DNA from: Sarcocystis neurona
Lineage: Eukaryota > Apicomplexa > Conoidasida > Eucoccidiorida > Sarcocystidae
Length of the DNA stretch: 64,000 nucleotides
Reading direction: 5' to 3'
Assembly (NCBI GenBank): GCA_000727475.1
Contig: KL647298.1
Coordinates: 3,183,254 to 3,247,253 of the forward strand
The notes under the pieces were generated by a model. That model did not search any database, was not told the origin of the DNA, and was given only the letters and a program-made list of their open reading frames with translations. Numbering within the stretch: the stretch's first letter is position 1; each line of letters starts with the position of its first letter. The position numbers and the translations under genes are program-made. Shown in pieces: positions 13,401-22,679 of the stretch.

Positions 13401-16400
13401 TGCCCGTGCACAGAACAGCAGCAGGAGGTGGGGCGCATACAGCTGCAGCAGAGACAGAGACTCGTGCAGCAGACGAGGAAGCAGCGACGGCAGCAGGAAA
13501 GTCGGCGACAGCAGCAGCAGTTCAAGAAAGCAAAGGGGAAGCAGCTCGAACAGGTGCGACATGCAGAGCAGCAGCAGCAGCAGAACGCGATGCAGCAGCC
13601 GGTGACGGTGCAGCAGCAGCAGCAGGACGGGCTGCTGCTTCTGACGGTGACGCTGGAGGCGTGGGCGGTGCCGGTGATCAAGGAGCAGCAGACATTCGAG
13701 AAGAAGCAGCAGGAGCAGCAGCACGCTGGACAACTGCTGCTGCAGCAACAGATGAAGAAGAGGCAGCAGAAAATCAGGAAGTGGCGGCTGGTGCAGCAGG
13801 AGCGACGACGAGCGGGGAGGAAGAAGAGGAACACGAGAAGGAAGAAGAGGAGAAAGGAAACGAAGGAGAGGCGAAAAAGAAGGAAGAAGAGAAGAGAGTA
13901 GGAGGAACAGCAGCAGCAGAAGCAGCGGAAAGGAGGTGGGACTTTTCGCGACGCAGGCTGCAGCGTCCTGCAGTCGCAGCAGCAGGAAGGGGAGAGTCGG
14001 CTGGCGCAGCAGCAGCAACAGCAGCAAGAAGTGGCGAAAGAACAGGGAGAGCAGCAGGAAGAGCAGCAACAGCGGCAGCTGCGGAAGAGGAGGAGGAGGA
14101 AGAGGCTGGATGGGAAGGAAGAGAAGCAAAAACAGAAGAAACTTCAGCAGCAAGTGGAAGAGAAGCAGGAGCCGCGAGAGAGGCAGCAGCTGCAATAGGA
14201 AGAGAAGAAAGAGAAGAAGAAAGGGGACGTGGAGCCGCGCTGCGGGGGGGACGCAAACAGGCAGCAGCAGCTGCAGCACAAGAGAGAGACGTGTCAGCAG
14301 GGGACACAGAGAAAGGAAGAGGCACAGACCGAGGAGGAAGAGATGAGAGCCGAGGAGGTTTGGGGAAGAAGAGCAGGAGCCGCAGCGGGGAAGATTCTGT
14401 TGCCGGCAAACGCATGGACCAAGCAGAGGAAAGTGAGAAATGGGAGAGAGAAAGGATTGACGGAAGAGCAGCAGGAGAACGAGCGGCAGAGCGAGCAGCG
14501 GGAGCAGCAGAGCGAGCGGCGGGAGCAGCAGAATCGGCAGCAGATGCACGAGGCGAGAGAGGGAAAGGAACTGCGGAAGAGAAGAGAGCCGCAGGAATGC
14601 GAGGAGCAGGAGGAACCGCAGCAGAAGGGGAGGGCGGGAGAGACCAAGCAACAGGAGCGGGAGCAGCGGAAGGCGTTCGAAGAGGAGCAGGAGGCAGCGC
14701 GGCAGCGTTAGCAGCAGCAGCAGCTGAGCAGCGTCGAAGAGCAGCAGCGGGAGACAATTGTCGTGGCGGGGGAGGAGGAGGAGTGGGGTCCTCTTACAGC
14801 AGAGAGAATAGCAGCAGCAGCAGCACTCATGTGTGGGGAGGGGGAGCAGGAGGGTCGCGTGCATGCGGCGGACGTGGGGGCGTACGGCAGCAGCAGCAGC
14901 AGCAGAGACACGGCAGCAGCAGAAGCCAGTACAGCAGTGGGATGCATGCCGCAGCGTCTCCAGCGTCTCGCTGTGGGGTTGGGGGACGGAACGGGCGTCT
15001 CCATCACCAGCAGCAGCAAGGAATGCTGCAGCAACAACTGCTGCCACCGCCTCCGCATCACCAGCTTCTAGTTCTTCAGCAGCACCAGAGTGTCGAGCAG
15101 CAGCCCCACCAGCAGCACCACGGGCGTGGACAGCAGGCATATGTGTCATCGCATGCATATTCTCACCAGCACTACCCGCAGCAGCTGCTGCTGCGGAAGT
15201 TCTTTGGTGCGCCTGGGAGAAGAGAAAGCAGCGGCACGAGTCCACAGGCAGCAGCAGCAGCAACGCGAGGAGGAGGAGCGCGGGGGATGCAGCAGCAGCA
15301 ACAGGAACAAGAGCTGCAGCGAAGCAGCAGCAGCCGGAGCGTCGGTACGGCGGCAGGAGCAGCAGCAGGCAGGGGAGGGGGGGTAGTGCTAGCGGCGGTT
15401 GATGCTGATGCTGCTCCTGCTGCTTCTTCCTCAGGGGGGAGCGCCAGACAGCAACAGCAGCAGCGGCGCTTGTCCGGGGGAGCTGCGGCAGCAGAATCAG
15501 TAGCAGCAGCAGGTGCAGCAGAATCAGCAGCAGACGAAGCAGCAACAGCAGCAGCCTCCGCTCGAACAAGTGGGCAGTATCAACTTCTGAGAAGAGCTGC
15601 AGCAGGGGGCGCCGCTGCAGCCGGGAAACCTAAAGGCACACGTCCCTATCAACAGGTACATGCTGTGCCACTCCGCTACCATATTATATCATATATATAT
15701 ATTATGTATACGTACATGTATTCATATATGTGTACACAGGCGCACAGATACATTTGTGATCGCGTGAACGCGTGTAGCAACGCAGGCCTGCAGGAAGTGT
15801 ATACTCGTTGAAGTGTGTGTATATACACATAGAAGTGGAGGCTATACGTACTAAACGTGCAGTAAGTGCAATAGTGAATATGGCTGTGAAGATATAGATG
15901 AATACACATAGAGAGAACGCAAGAGAGACACAGAAAGAGAGCGCGAAACTACATATATATATATATGTGTAAATATATTCGTCTGTGTCCATCTCTATCT
16001 ATGTAAGTGAACTAGTGTCTACATATAGGCGTATACATAACAGTTTCTACGTATACCTATATATATACCGATTTATTGTTCTCTGTGTGTACATATATGT
16101 CATATATATAATATATTCACATATATATATATATAAATATGTTTCTCTATGTGTGTGTGTGTGTTAGACGTCAAGAGGCTTCGGAGGCGGAGGCGGAGGA
16201 GGGGTGGGACCGTCTCCTACGGTGAGAGGACTTCCCCTTTCGTTGCTGCCCCTTCAGTCGTCCTTCCGCGTGGCTGCTGCTTGTTGCTGACGACTTCGTT
16301 TTTCTGCAGCTTCCCCCGTCTTTTCAGGTCGTCTCCTGCGTGGCCCCCGCGGCTGCTGCGTTTGTGTCTGTGGCTGCCACGCCGCTGCTGTCGGGCGTAT

Positions 16401-18809
16401 ACGTCATAACTTTCTTCTCGTCCTCGTATTATTAGTGCTGCATCTCCCCGACCTATTCATCGAAGCCAGCAGGCAACGGATCTATCGATCTGTCTATATA
16501 TATATATATACGTGTGGAAAGTACTGCATGCATATATATATATATGCATGCAGTACTTTCCAACGACGAGGGGTGAGAAGACCTTCGACGTGGAGCAGGT
16601 CGGGTGAATGTATTTTGGTGCATGCGGACGACGCGCGCGCGCATATATCAGGAAGAAAAATAGCATAGAGAAGTAGACGCGCATGCACAGGAGCAGCAGG
16701 ACCTCCCGGTGGACATTGCAGGAGGGTGCCCTCCTCGTCAAGTCACTTCGAATTGCCGCCAAACACAAAGACAGAAGAATACAAGTACACATATCTATAT
16801 GAAGAAGATATACATGCCCATATATATATATATATATACGTAGGTATATAGGCTGACATTTTCTCGTATATGTATGTACATATGAGAGCAGGGACGTACG
16901 GTGTGTGTGTATGTGTATTTCTTTGTATATGTGCAGACACAGAGTCAGTTGAAGATTATGAATGTATATATATATATATATATGCATGGATGTAGGGAGT
17001 AAAGTATCACGTATATGTGCATACGTATATAGGTATGTACAGGTGGCCGTAGAGGACTTGTTGGCTGATGTATGGGGACAGGGTGCGAGGAGCGCAGCGG
17101 TGATATTCTCTTCTTGCTGCCTCTTCTCGTTTCGAATGAGATCCTGCGGCTGCAGCTGCTGTTGCTGCAGCGGCTGCTGCAGCGTCCGTCCTGCGCGTGC
17201 AAGTGCTGAGGAAGGTGCACAGAGACTGCTGCTGCTGTTGCTGATGTTGCGCTGAAGCCCGCGCCGCTGCTGCTGATGTGGGAACATGTGGCCGTGTTGC
17301 TGCTGTGGGGAAGGGGCGGGGGGCGGGCAAGAGTGTCTGTGAGAAGAGAGGACTTGCTAGGATGCTGCAGGGGAATATCTGTTGCATGTGGAGTGGGGTA
17401 CGGAGTTGAATCCTTTTTTATACCACCTCGTTCTTGGCTCTTTTGTGTCTCCTGTGCGCGCGCAGTGTATGTCCCCCCCGCCGCCGAGCGGAGCAGTGCA
17501 AGCAGGCCGGAGCAGCAGCAGCAGCAGCAACCGACCGCTGATGTACGGTCCTTCGGGTCCGAGAACTCCCGTAGCCGCTGCTGCAGTCTCTCCTTCGTCT
17601 TCGGCTGGGAGTGAACAGCAGCAGCACCGTCTGCATGCGGGACTGCTGCAGCACTGCTCGAGCAGCAGCAGCGGCACGTCCATTCCGCTGCCACCGCCGC
17701 CGCTGCTGGCGACCCCGAGCTCGACGGCAGCGGCGCAAGGCGTGCTAGCGACAAGAGGCAGCATGCCTCTCTCCTTTGCTGCGGCTGCTGCTCCTCAGGC
17801 TGCTGCTGCTTCCTCCTCGGGTCCTCCTCCCTCTGCTGCTGTGGGGCCTGCTGCAGCTGTTCCTCCGGCCGCTCCTGCTGCTGTGCGTCCGTCCCGTATC
17901 GCTGCACCCCACCACGCGTACCACCAGCAGCAGCAGCCACCGCTGCCTCCGCCGCCGCGGCGTGGCTGTGTTGCGACAGCTCCGCCCCCTCCGTTGCACA
18001 CACTGCAGCAGCAACAGCAGCAGCAGCAGCAACCTCCAGTGCTGCAGCACGTGCTGCTACCCCAGCCGCCTCCTCCGCAGCAGCACCTGCTGCTGATGCC
18101 GCACCAAGGGGGGGGAGTGCAGCAGCCGCTTCCGTTGCCACAACAGCAGCAGCAGCAGAGCCACCGCAGCAACGGCGGCAGCCACGTCGCAGGCCCAGCT
18201 GCTGCTGCCGCTCCTCCTCCTGCCTTCCTAGAACAAACCACTGGTGGTGCGCTGCCCCCGCCTCTGCCGTCAAACTTGTCGACGTCTTCTTCGTCTTCTT
18301 CTTCCTCTTCGTCGTTTAGTAGCGTCAATTTGGGGTCGCTGCCTCCGCCGCCTCCGCCACCTCCCAGCGACAACGCGCCCCCCCCTCCGCAAACGCTGGG
18401 AGTTCATGCAGGAGCAGCAGGAACAGCAGCCGCGAAGAGAAGCAGCAGCAACTCGCCGAATGCGGAGAACAAACGGCGACCGGGGGGGCTGCTGTCGAGA
18501 CGCCACGAAGGCCCTGCGCAGCAGCGACAGCCGCACCACCAGCAGCGGCAGCAAGGCCGACTTCCTCCTGCTGCTGCCGCGCCTCCTCCCCCGCTGTCGT
18601 CGCCGTCCGGCGTTGGTAGCAGGGCGGGGGGAGAAGCGGGGCAGGGTGCAGCAGGAGGAGGAGGAACAGCAGGACCAAGAACAGCCGCAGGAGGCGGCAG
18701 AAACTTCGCAGAAGCCGCGAGAAAAGACAGAGAAAAATTCAACAGCAGCACGCACAGAAGCAACGGACGCATGCGCAGCACCAACAACCCCCACGCCTCT
18801 CGAAGATAA
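750..18809 (+). CDS. Giant low-complexity (Ala/Gln/Ser/Pro-rich) protein with a PAM2-like motif; 5'-partial, multi-exon
   Basis: I do not recognise this gene by homology. The model joins exons 750-4240, 4408-6420, 7588-7840, 9508-9762, 11686-15655 and 17466-18809. All boundaries are AG/GT and the phases agree at every junction: 0, 0, 1, 1, 0. The model needs one extra base in a C run at 13052-13056 to stay open. With that base it gives about 3,774 residues, ending at TAA 18807-18809. The product is almost all homopolymer runs (A, Q, S, P, E, G) with islands rich in Tyr, Phe, His and Pro. No transmembrane segment, signal peptide or folded domain is visible. A PAM2-like motif lies about 90 residues into the first exon. 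That motif followed by a long Q/P/Y-rich tail recalls ataxin-2/Pbp1-type proteins, but the LSm domain expected of that family is not in the window, so this is only a hypothesis. It could also be two adjacent genes. Confidence 0.55.
1004..1042 (+). other. PAM2-like motif (PABP MLLE-domain ligand)
   Basis: The frame of exon block A reads FQFNPHASAFTPS. The PAM2 pattern is roughly L-N-x-x-A-x-x-F-x-P. Here Asn, Ala, Phe and Pro fall at the right spacing, with Phe in place of the usual Leu. It follows poly-Pro and AKKS in a disordered context, which is where PAM2 motifs normally occur. The known role of PAM2 is to bind the C-terminal MLLE domain of poly(A)-binding protein. The substitution at the Leu position makes this PAM2-like rather than certain. 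Confidence 0.5.
4408..6420 (+). CDS. Exon block B of the giant low-complexity gene
   Basis: The frame is open for 671 codons and ends in CAGCACCAGCAG followed by GTGAGA, phase 0. The acceptor is uncertain: CATGCAG at 4401-4407 keeps phase 0, but a later one near 4504 is possible with a different upstream donor. The content is poly-Ala with Thr, an acidic Glu-rich patch near 5200-5250, and aromatic islands near 5380-5440 and 5715-5780 (Tyr/Phe/Pro/Gly). Near 5540-5620 there is a local tandem repeat of about 27 bases that reads as Ala/Thr/Pro. Confidence 0.5.
6421..7587 (+). repeat. TA/TG-rich microsatellite intron
   Basis: The stretch is dominated by TATATA, TGTATA and GATATA tracts with no sustained coding signal. 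It begins with GTGAGA and ends at GCTGCTGCAG. I read it as an intron between exon blocks B and C. Short frames in it translate to Tyr/Ile/His/Thr strings typical of these repeats. Confidence 0.6.
7588..7840 (+). CDS. Exon block C of the giant low-complexity gene
   Basis: This is an 84-codon exon plus one base, bounded by CTGCTGCAG and GTAAAC. It encodes a charged Glu/Arg/Lys stretch, a seven-Gln run, then a non-repetitive tail reading SVADALAAAFDLLTTEV. It enters in phase 0 from block B and leaves in phase 1, which block D requires. The tail is among the least repetitive sequence in the gene. Confidence 0.5.
8815..9300 (+). repeat. Degenerate TA/TG minisatellite within an intron
   Basis: Several imperfect copies, of roughly 70-110 bases, combine TATATGTGTCTATGTTTGTG with ATATACAGATACATAC-like segments. 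It lies in the intron from 7841 to 9507, between exon blocks C and D. No coding content is visible in any frame beyond the repeat itself. Confidence 0.6.
9508..9762 (+). CDS. Exon block D of the giant low-complexity gene
   Basis: The exon lies between CATGCAG and a GTAAGG donor. The join from block C completes a Gly codon. It begins DFSYRPPWDGGASFYYP and continues as a Pro/Ala/Leu-rich segment. It leaves in phase 1 with a T, which pairs with AT at the start of the next block to make Tyr. The aromatic start resembles aromatic islands in blocks B and F, supporting one protein. Confidence 0.5.
9763..11685 (+). repeat. Repeat-rich intron between exon blocks D and F
   Basis: The stretch has GTGTATA/ATATAT tracts near 9830-9910 and 10600-10810, a CAG-rich patch at 9945-10100, and CT-rich sequence at 10250-10520 and 11090-11640. 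The CAG patch has open frames, but no acceptor/donor pair there fits better than a direct join of D to F. No recognisable gene was found. Confidence 0.45.
11686..15655 (+). CDS. Exon block F of the giant low-complexity gene, with an apparent one-base frameshift
   Basis: The block opens after GCGTCCAG and ends CCCTATCAACAG followed by GTACAT. The first part has aromatic Pro-rich sequence, then five Val-Ser-Ala4 type repeats from about 11768. A Gln/Lys/Arg-rich and strongly acidic region follows near 12300-12410. Next is a Gln/His/Phe/Pro-rich region with a 24-base tandem repeat. From about 13060 the sensible frame shifts by one and continues as Ala/Glu/Gly/Arg-rich sequence for about 860 codons. 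Without the shift the first frame stops at 13146-13148. Frame choice in the CAG-dense 13.4-15.3 kb part is the weakest portion of the model. Confidence 0.5.
12928..13023 (+). repeat. 24-base tandem repeat encoding HFQPQQQQ units
   Basis: Four copies of a 24-base unit, with ATTTCC at 12931, 12955, 12979 and 13003, keep one frame and encode His-Phe-Gln-Pro-Gln4. The same frame upstream shows looser His/Phe/Pro/Gln repeats from about 12600, so the repeat grew inside coding sequence. The shadow frame gives Phe-Pro-Ala6. Confidence 0.85.
13052..13056 (+). other. Probable frameshift at a run of five C
   Basis: Upstream the Gln/His/Phe frame is clearly the coding one. Downstream the frame reading TGGTYGAARCAYG fits the style of the other exons and stays open for over 850 codons. 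Adding one C to the run joins the two frames as FPPQQQQTGG. Either the sequence has a homopolymer error, or the gene is truncated here with a stop at 13146-13148. Confidence 0.6.
15656..17465 (+). repeat. Repeat-rich intron before the last exon
   Basis: TATATA/TGTATA tracts dominate 15690-16145 and 16490-17040, and a large palindrome lies at 16516-16561. An 18-base candidate microexon follows TTTCTGCAG near 16310 and would keep phase 0. It is too short to support alone. No other coding signal was seen. Confidence 0.45.
16516..16561. repeat. Perfect 46-base palindrome
   Basis: The 23 bases beginning GGAAAGTACTGCATGCATAT are followed immediately by their exact reverse complement, with an alternating TA core. 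Each arm contains a TGCATGC. It could extrude a hairpin or be an inverted microduplication in the intron. Confidence 0.9.
17466..18809 (+). CDS. Last exon (H) of the giant low-complexity gene
   Basis: The frame opens after GCGCGCGCAG in phase 0 and runs 447 codons to TAA at 18807-18809. It encodes Pro-rich, Gln-rich and Ser-rich segments, including Pro8 and Ser12-type runs. It ends in a basic non-repetitive tail reading NFAEAARKDREKFNSS and then NNPHASRR. The switch from homopolymers to mixed sequence before the stop supports this frame over the antisense frames that are also open here. Confidence 0.6.
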   Translation, partial: CMSPPPPSGAVQAGRSSSSSSNRPLMYGPSGPRTPVAAAAVSPSSSAGSEQQQHRLHAGLLQHCSSSSSGTSIPLPPPPLLATPSSTAAAQGVLATRGSMPLSFAAAAAPQAAAASSSGPPPSAAVGPAAAVPPAAPAAVRPSRIAAPHHAYHQQQQPPLPPPPRRGCVATAPPPPLHTLQQQQQQQQQPPVLQHVLLPQPPPPQQHLLLMPHQGGGVQQPLPLPQQQQQQSHRSNGGSHVAGPAAAAAPPPAFLEQTTGGALPPPLPSNLSTSSSSSSSSSSFSSVNLGSLPPPPPPPPSDNAPPPPQTLGVHAGAAGTAAAKRSSSNSPNAENKRRPGGLLSRRHEGPAQQRQPHHQQRQQGRLPPAAAAPPPPLSSPSGVGSRAGGEAGQGAAGGGGTAGPRTAAGGGRNFAEAARKDREKFNSSTHRSNGRMRSTNNPHASRR

Positions 18810-21388
18810 TAAGACGTCGGTCTGTGGCGCTGCTGCTGCTGCGTGCGCGAAGAACAAAGGAACAGACCTACACCAGTGACAGGCATCAGTAACACACCAG
18901 CATACACGAGGACGCACCTTCCCGTACATGTGCATATACACGTCCATATGTATGTATATCTATACATGTGTATGTATATATGTATAGCATATACAATATA
19001 TATAAGAACTCCCCGTGTAATATTTTGTACATTTATTATACGGTCACTTGTAAATATTTGAATCTGTATATTAAAGTGGCATGTGTCAAACTTCGTACAC
19101 GTGTCTAACAGAAGTGTCAGCAGAGCGCCGTATATATGCATGACACCTGGAGAACCGGGAATTCTCTTCATGTAGAGCTGGCGATAACTGACGAGCTGCA
19201 GGTATTACTGAGTTCGTGCAGTCGTGGGATTTCTTATCGTTGATATGAATATATGCGCAAGTCTGCATGCCTCTGCGCTTTTGAAGCAGGGAGCGTCGTG
19301 GTGTGGCCCGTGGGGCTGCAGACAAAGCGGAGTGTATGTGTACACGTCACCCGCAGCGGAGTGCATGCGCATGCATCCGCGTGGGTGTAGATGTATTGCT
19401 TCTTTCGCTGTGTCGATGTCCGCAGCTTTTCATCTCTAGACTCGTGTACACATGCGTGTAGATTTACACTCTTCTCGGAGTGTAAGACAGAGAGGAAGAC
19501 GCAGGCGTGTGTTGTGTGGAGGAGGAGGGGATCGCGCCTCCGCAGAGAGAGCCGCACGCATGAAGTCTTTCTGATGCATGTCTCTTGGGATTTTGTTTAT
19601 ATGGCTGTGTGCGTGCGTCTACGGATGTGCGCGTCCACACGAGTGTGGTAGTATGTATTTCGTGTGTGGACATGGGGGCGCGAGCGTATGTACAGAAGCG
19701 TGTTGTGTCTGTGTTGCGCATGCATGTGAGTATACATATGCATGCGCGAAGAGCAATGGTCGAGGAGAAAGCTCGCGTGTGGGGGACGGCACGACTGCTG
19801 CGAGCTGCTGACTTTCTGCAAGTGGAGAAAAAGGCTCCTGCGCACCTCTCGCAGCTGCTGCGCCCGCGCACATACATGTAGACGTCGTTGTATGTGAAGA
19901 AAGATTCATATACAGGTAGATGTGTATCTGTGTGTGTGTGTTCGTCTTTCTCTTTTTATGGTGTAGAGGAAGGGAGACGCACGCGTCTGCATTGGCTCCC
20001 GACGTGTTCAGCGGGCGTCTCTATTTGTGTGGTGTACGTACACCCGGCGTAGATAAGGAATATGTGTGAAGCGGATGAAGCATTTGTAGCTGGGAAGAGA
20101 ACTCTTGGACCGGCACCTTCACGAAGGCGCTACGTATTATTTATTGTCCGTATCATCAGCCGCACGGGCAGGCTGCAAAAGAGTGGGCGCCTGGGCGCGA
20201 AACGTGTGTCTGCCAGGGCGGCGCGCGTGCAAGGCCGCCTGCTGCTGCTGGACTCTGCATCACGCCTGAAGAGACGCAGGAGAAATCTAGCGGCCTGTGG
20301 CGACGCCGCTATATTTACAAGGGTAATCAAATAGTCTCATAGGTGGGTGTGGGTATGTGTGTTTGTACACGTACACACATATCTATTCGATGACTCACCA
20401 TCCAGTGTTCATACGCTTTAACAGTATATCTACGAGTATAGATACGCACAGACGTGAACGGTGGAAAGAGAGAGCATTTGCACGCACGCGAGGCTCGGGA
20501 GCAGCAAAAGGGAGGAACAAGCGACAGTGCAAAGACAGGGCGTCGCTTCGTGCCGCCCACGAAGGACACAAGGACAGACGCAACGAATTAGGAAACTTCT
20601 CAAATCGACGCGCCGCGCGGGGACCTGTACATGTCTCTCTCCACAGACACGCGCACGTACGGCCAGCAAGATCTACTCATACACCCATCACCGTATCAAC
20701 CATTATTAAATGCGTGTAGGCGTTGTCCCACCCCGGTAAACGCAGAGAGCTTCTTCGTCTTGACACGTGTGCACGCGAATATGTACATACATATATACAC
20801 ACATATGTGTATATATACGCATACATACCTACGCACATGCAGACGTACGGACATATACATATATATGTGGAGAGAGAGAGAGACATAGATGCATACAGCG
20901 TCTGAAGACAGAGCTCCAGTGGTCAAACATATATATATATACATGTACAATTACATGCACGCAGCCCCAGAGACCCGTTGACCGGGAGATATAAATGTAC
21001 GTATGTGTGTCGGTAATCAGCACGTAAGCACAGCCGTGTATATATATAAATGTACGTGTAAATATATACCTGCAAATATATGCCCGAACAAATTTACACG
21101 TATATATATATATATATGTGTATGTGTACGTGCAGGCCCGTATATGTGAACATATCGCCATATTGATTAAAGGCCATGACAATGACGACCGGGGATTTGT
21201 CCTCAGACACTACGTATGTGTATGCATGTGCACATATGTAGACGCACACGTGTGGAGATGGAGTAGCCCTCTGCGACATGCACTCGGACAAGCCGTACAC
21301 GTACACGCCTACGTACATGTATGTAGCACTGCCTGTGCCGCTACATGACCGCACCCACGTCGACGCACACCTATATATATATATATAT

Positions 21389-21464
21389 GAAGACGCACCA
21401 GCATGCTTGAAGCCTGGCGCCGGTCGACTCGAATGTCCCGGCGTTCGGTTTTACACGCTATATA
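21389..21464 (+). repeat. Left arm of a 76-base inverted repeat
   Basis: Begins GAAGACGCACCAGCATGCTT and ends in a CTATATA tract. It matches the reverse complement of 21693-21768 with only two mismatches. The arms are separated by about 228 bases, part of it TA/CA microsatellite. It is unlike the surrounding simple repeats because most of the arm is mixed, GC-rich sequence. Confidence 0.9.
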
Positions 21465-21641
21465 TATATATATGTATATATATACATATATGTATATATA
21501 GTGTATATATGTAGGTCTACATAGGGGAAAGCCCGGATTTTTCCCGCGCTCCAAAGGTCATCGCGTGTAACTTGCTCGCGCCTAGTTACCACTAGCAGAC
21601 AAGAGAAGCTACGCACATACACACACACACACACACATATT

Positions 21642-21672
<31 letters not shown>

Positions 21673-21692
21673 GTATACTACATGTATGCGCA

Positions 21693-21768
21693 TATATAGC
21701 GTGTGAAACCGAACGCCGGGACATTCGAGACGACCGGCGCCAGGCTTCAAGCATGCTGGTGCGTCTTC
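21693..21768 (-). repeat. Right arm of the 76-base inverted repeat
   Basis: Reverse complement of 21389-21464, 74 of 76 positions by eye. It ends GGTGCGTCTTC. Together the arms could form a long stem with the 21465-21692 spacer as loop. The pair may be the ends of a small foldback or MITE-like element. No target-site duplication could be established by eye. Confidence 0.9.
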
Positions 21769-22643
21769 ATATTTTCCCGCGGCACACCTTTCGCCGTCAC
21801 GATCACTCTCCACCACACAGCCACCCCCGGTGCCCGTGCGTCTCGCTTGGCAATTTTCCTCATTTGTAGCTCTCTAGCTACGCATCTCTTTGCACTTTCA
21901 TCCATACACGTCTCTGTGACTTACTCACCGCACCACGGGTAGTTCCTCGATGCTAAATTCTCCCAAAGACTGTCAAACACGCGTGTACACCTACTCATCT
22001 GTACAGTGCCCACCGTGTTTCAATGATAATCGTTATCGGGCTACTTGCATCTGCTCTCGACCGCGTCGTGAAAGTCGTCTGACTCAGATTTTCGCGTCCC
22101 TTGCGGCAATGACATATTTTGCGCCTTTTCCCCGCAGGTGCATGGTTCACGCAATTCTCGTCTTTTTTTGTTCGTAGGATGCGCGCTGCACAAGTATTCC
22201 AGGTGTATGTGCTTGTAGTGATAGCAGCCTCTCCGAAAGAGAAGATGCCCACACGCGAGCACGCTTAAGTGGGAAAAGGTATTCAAGGACGAGCACTGTG
22301 GACGTATTCACCTACACACTTGTGTTATCACCGTCGTATTCTTGTACAGTTGCTCTGTCTCCTCCTCATTATTTCCATCTTTAATATGGTAAACGATAGA
22401 AGCAAATGGCCCTGGGCGACTCGAATTCACACGTCCCACACCAGAAAACAATGATCTACGTATCAAGGTTAAGGGGCAATCGCATGCAAAGATCCCAGAC
22501 GAAGAGTTTTCAAAACTAGTGACAACATTGCTGATGCGTACAATACTATTACGTAGAGAGAGATGTGCGAGTAGCTGCACGCGTAGATCTGCTGGTAGTT
22601 GTCATGCGTATGGTTGTATGTGTGTGTGGGGGTGCATATATAG

Positions 22644-22679
<36 letters not shown>

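Noticed and set aside
13230..15569. 779-codon minus-strand open frame rich in Leu
   Set aside because: It is the antisense of the CAG/GAA-rich plus-strand exon. The translation is Leu/Pro/Arg from CTG/CTT/CTC codons with no domain or exon structure.
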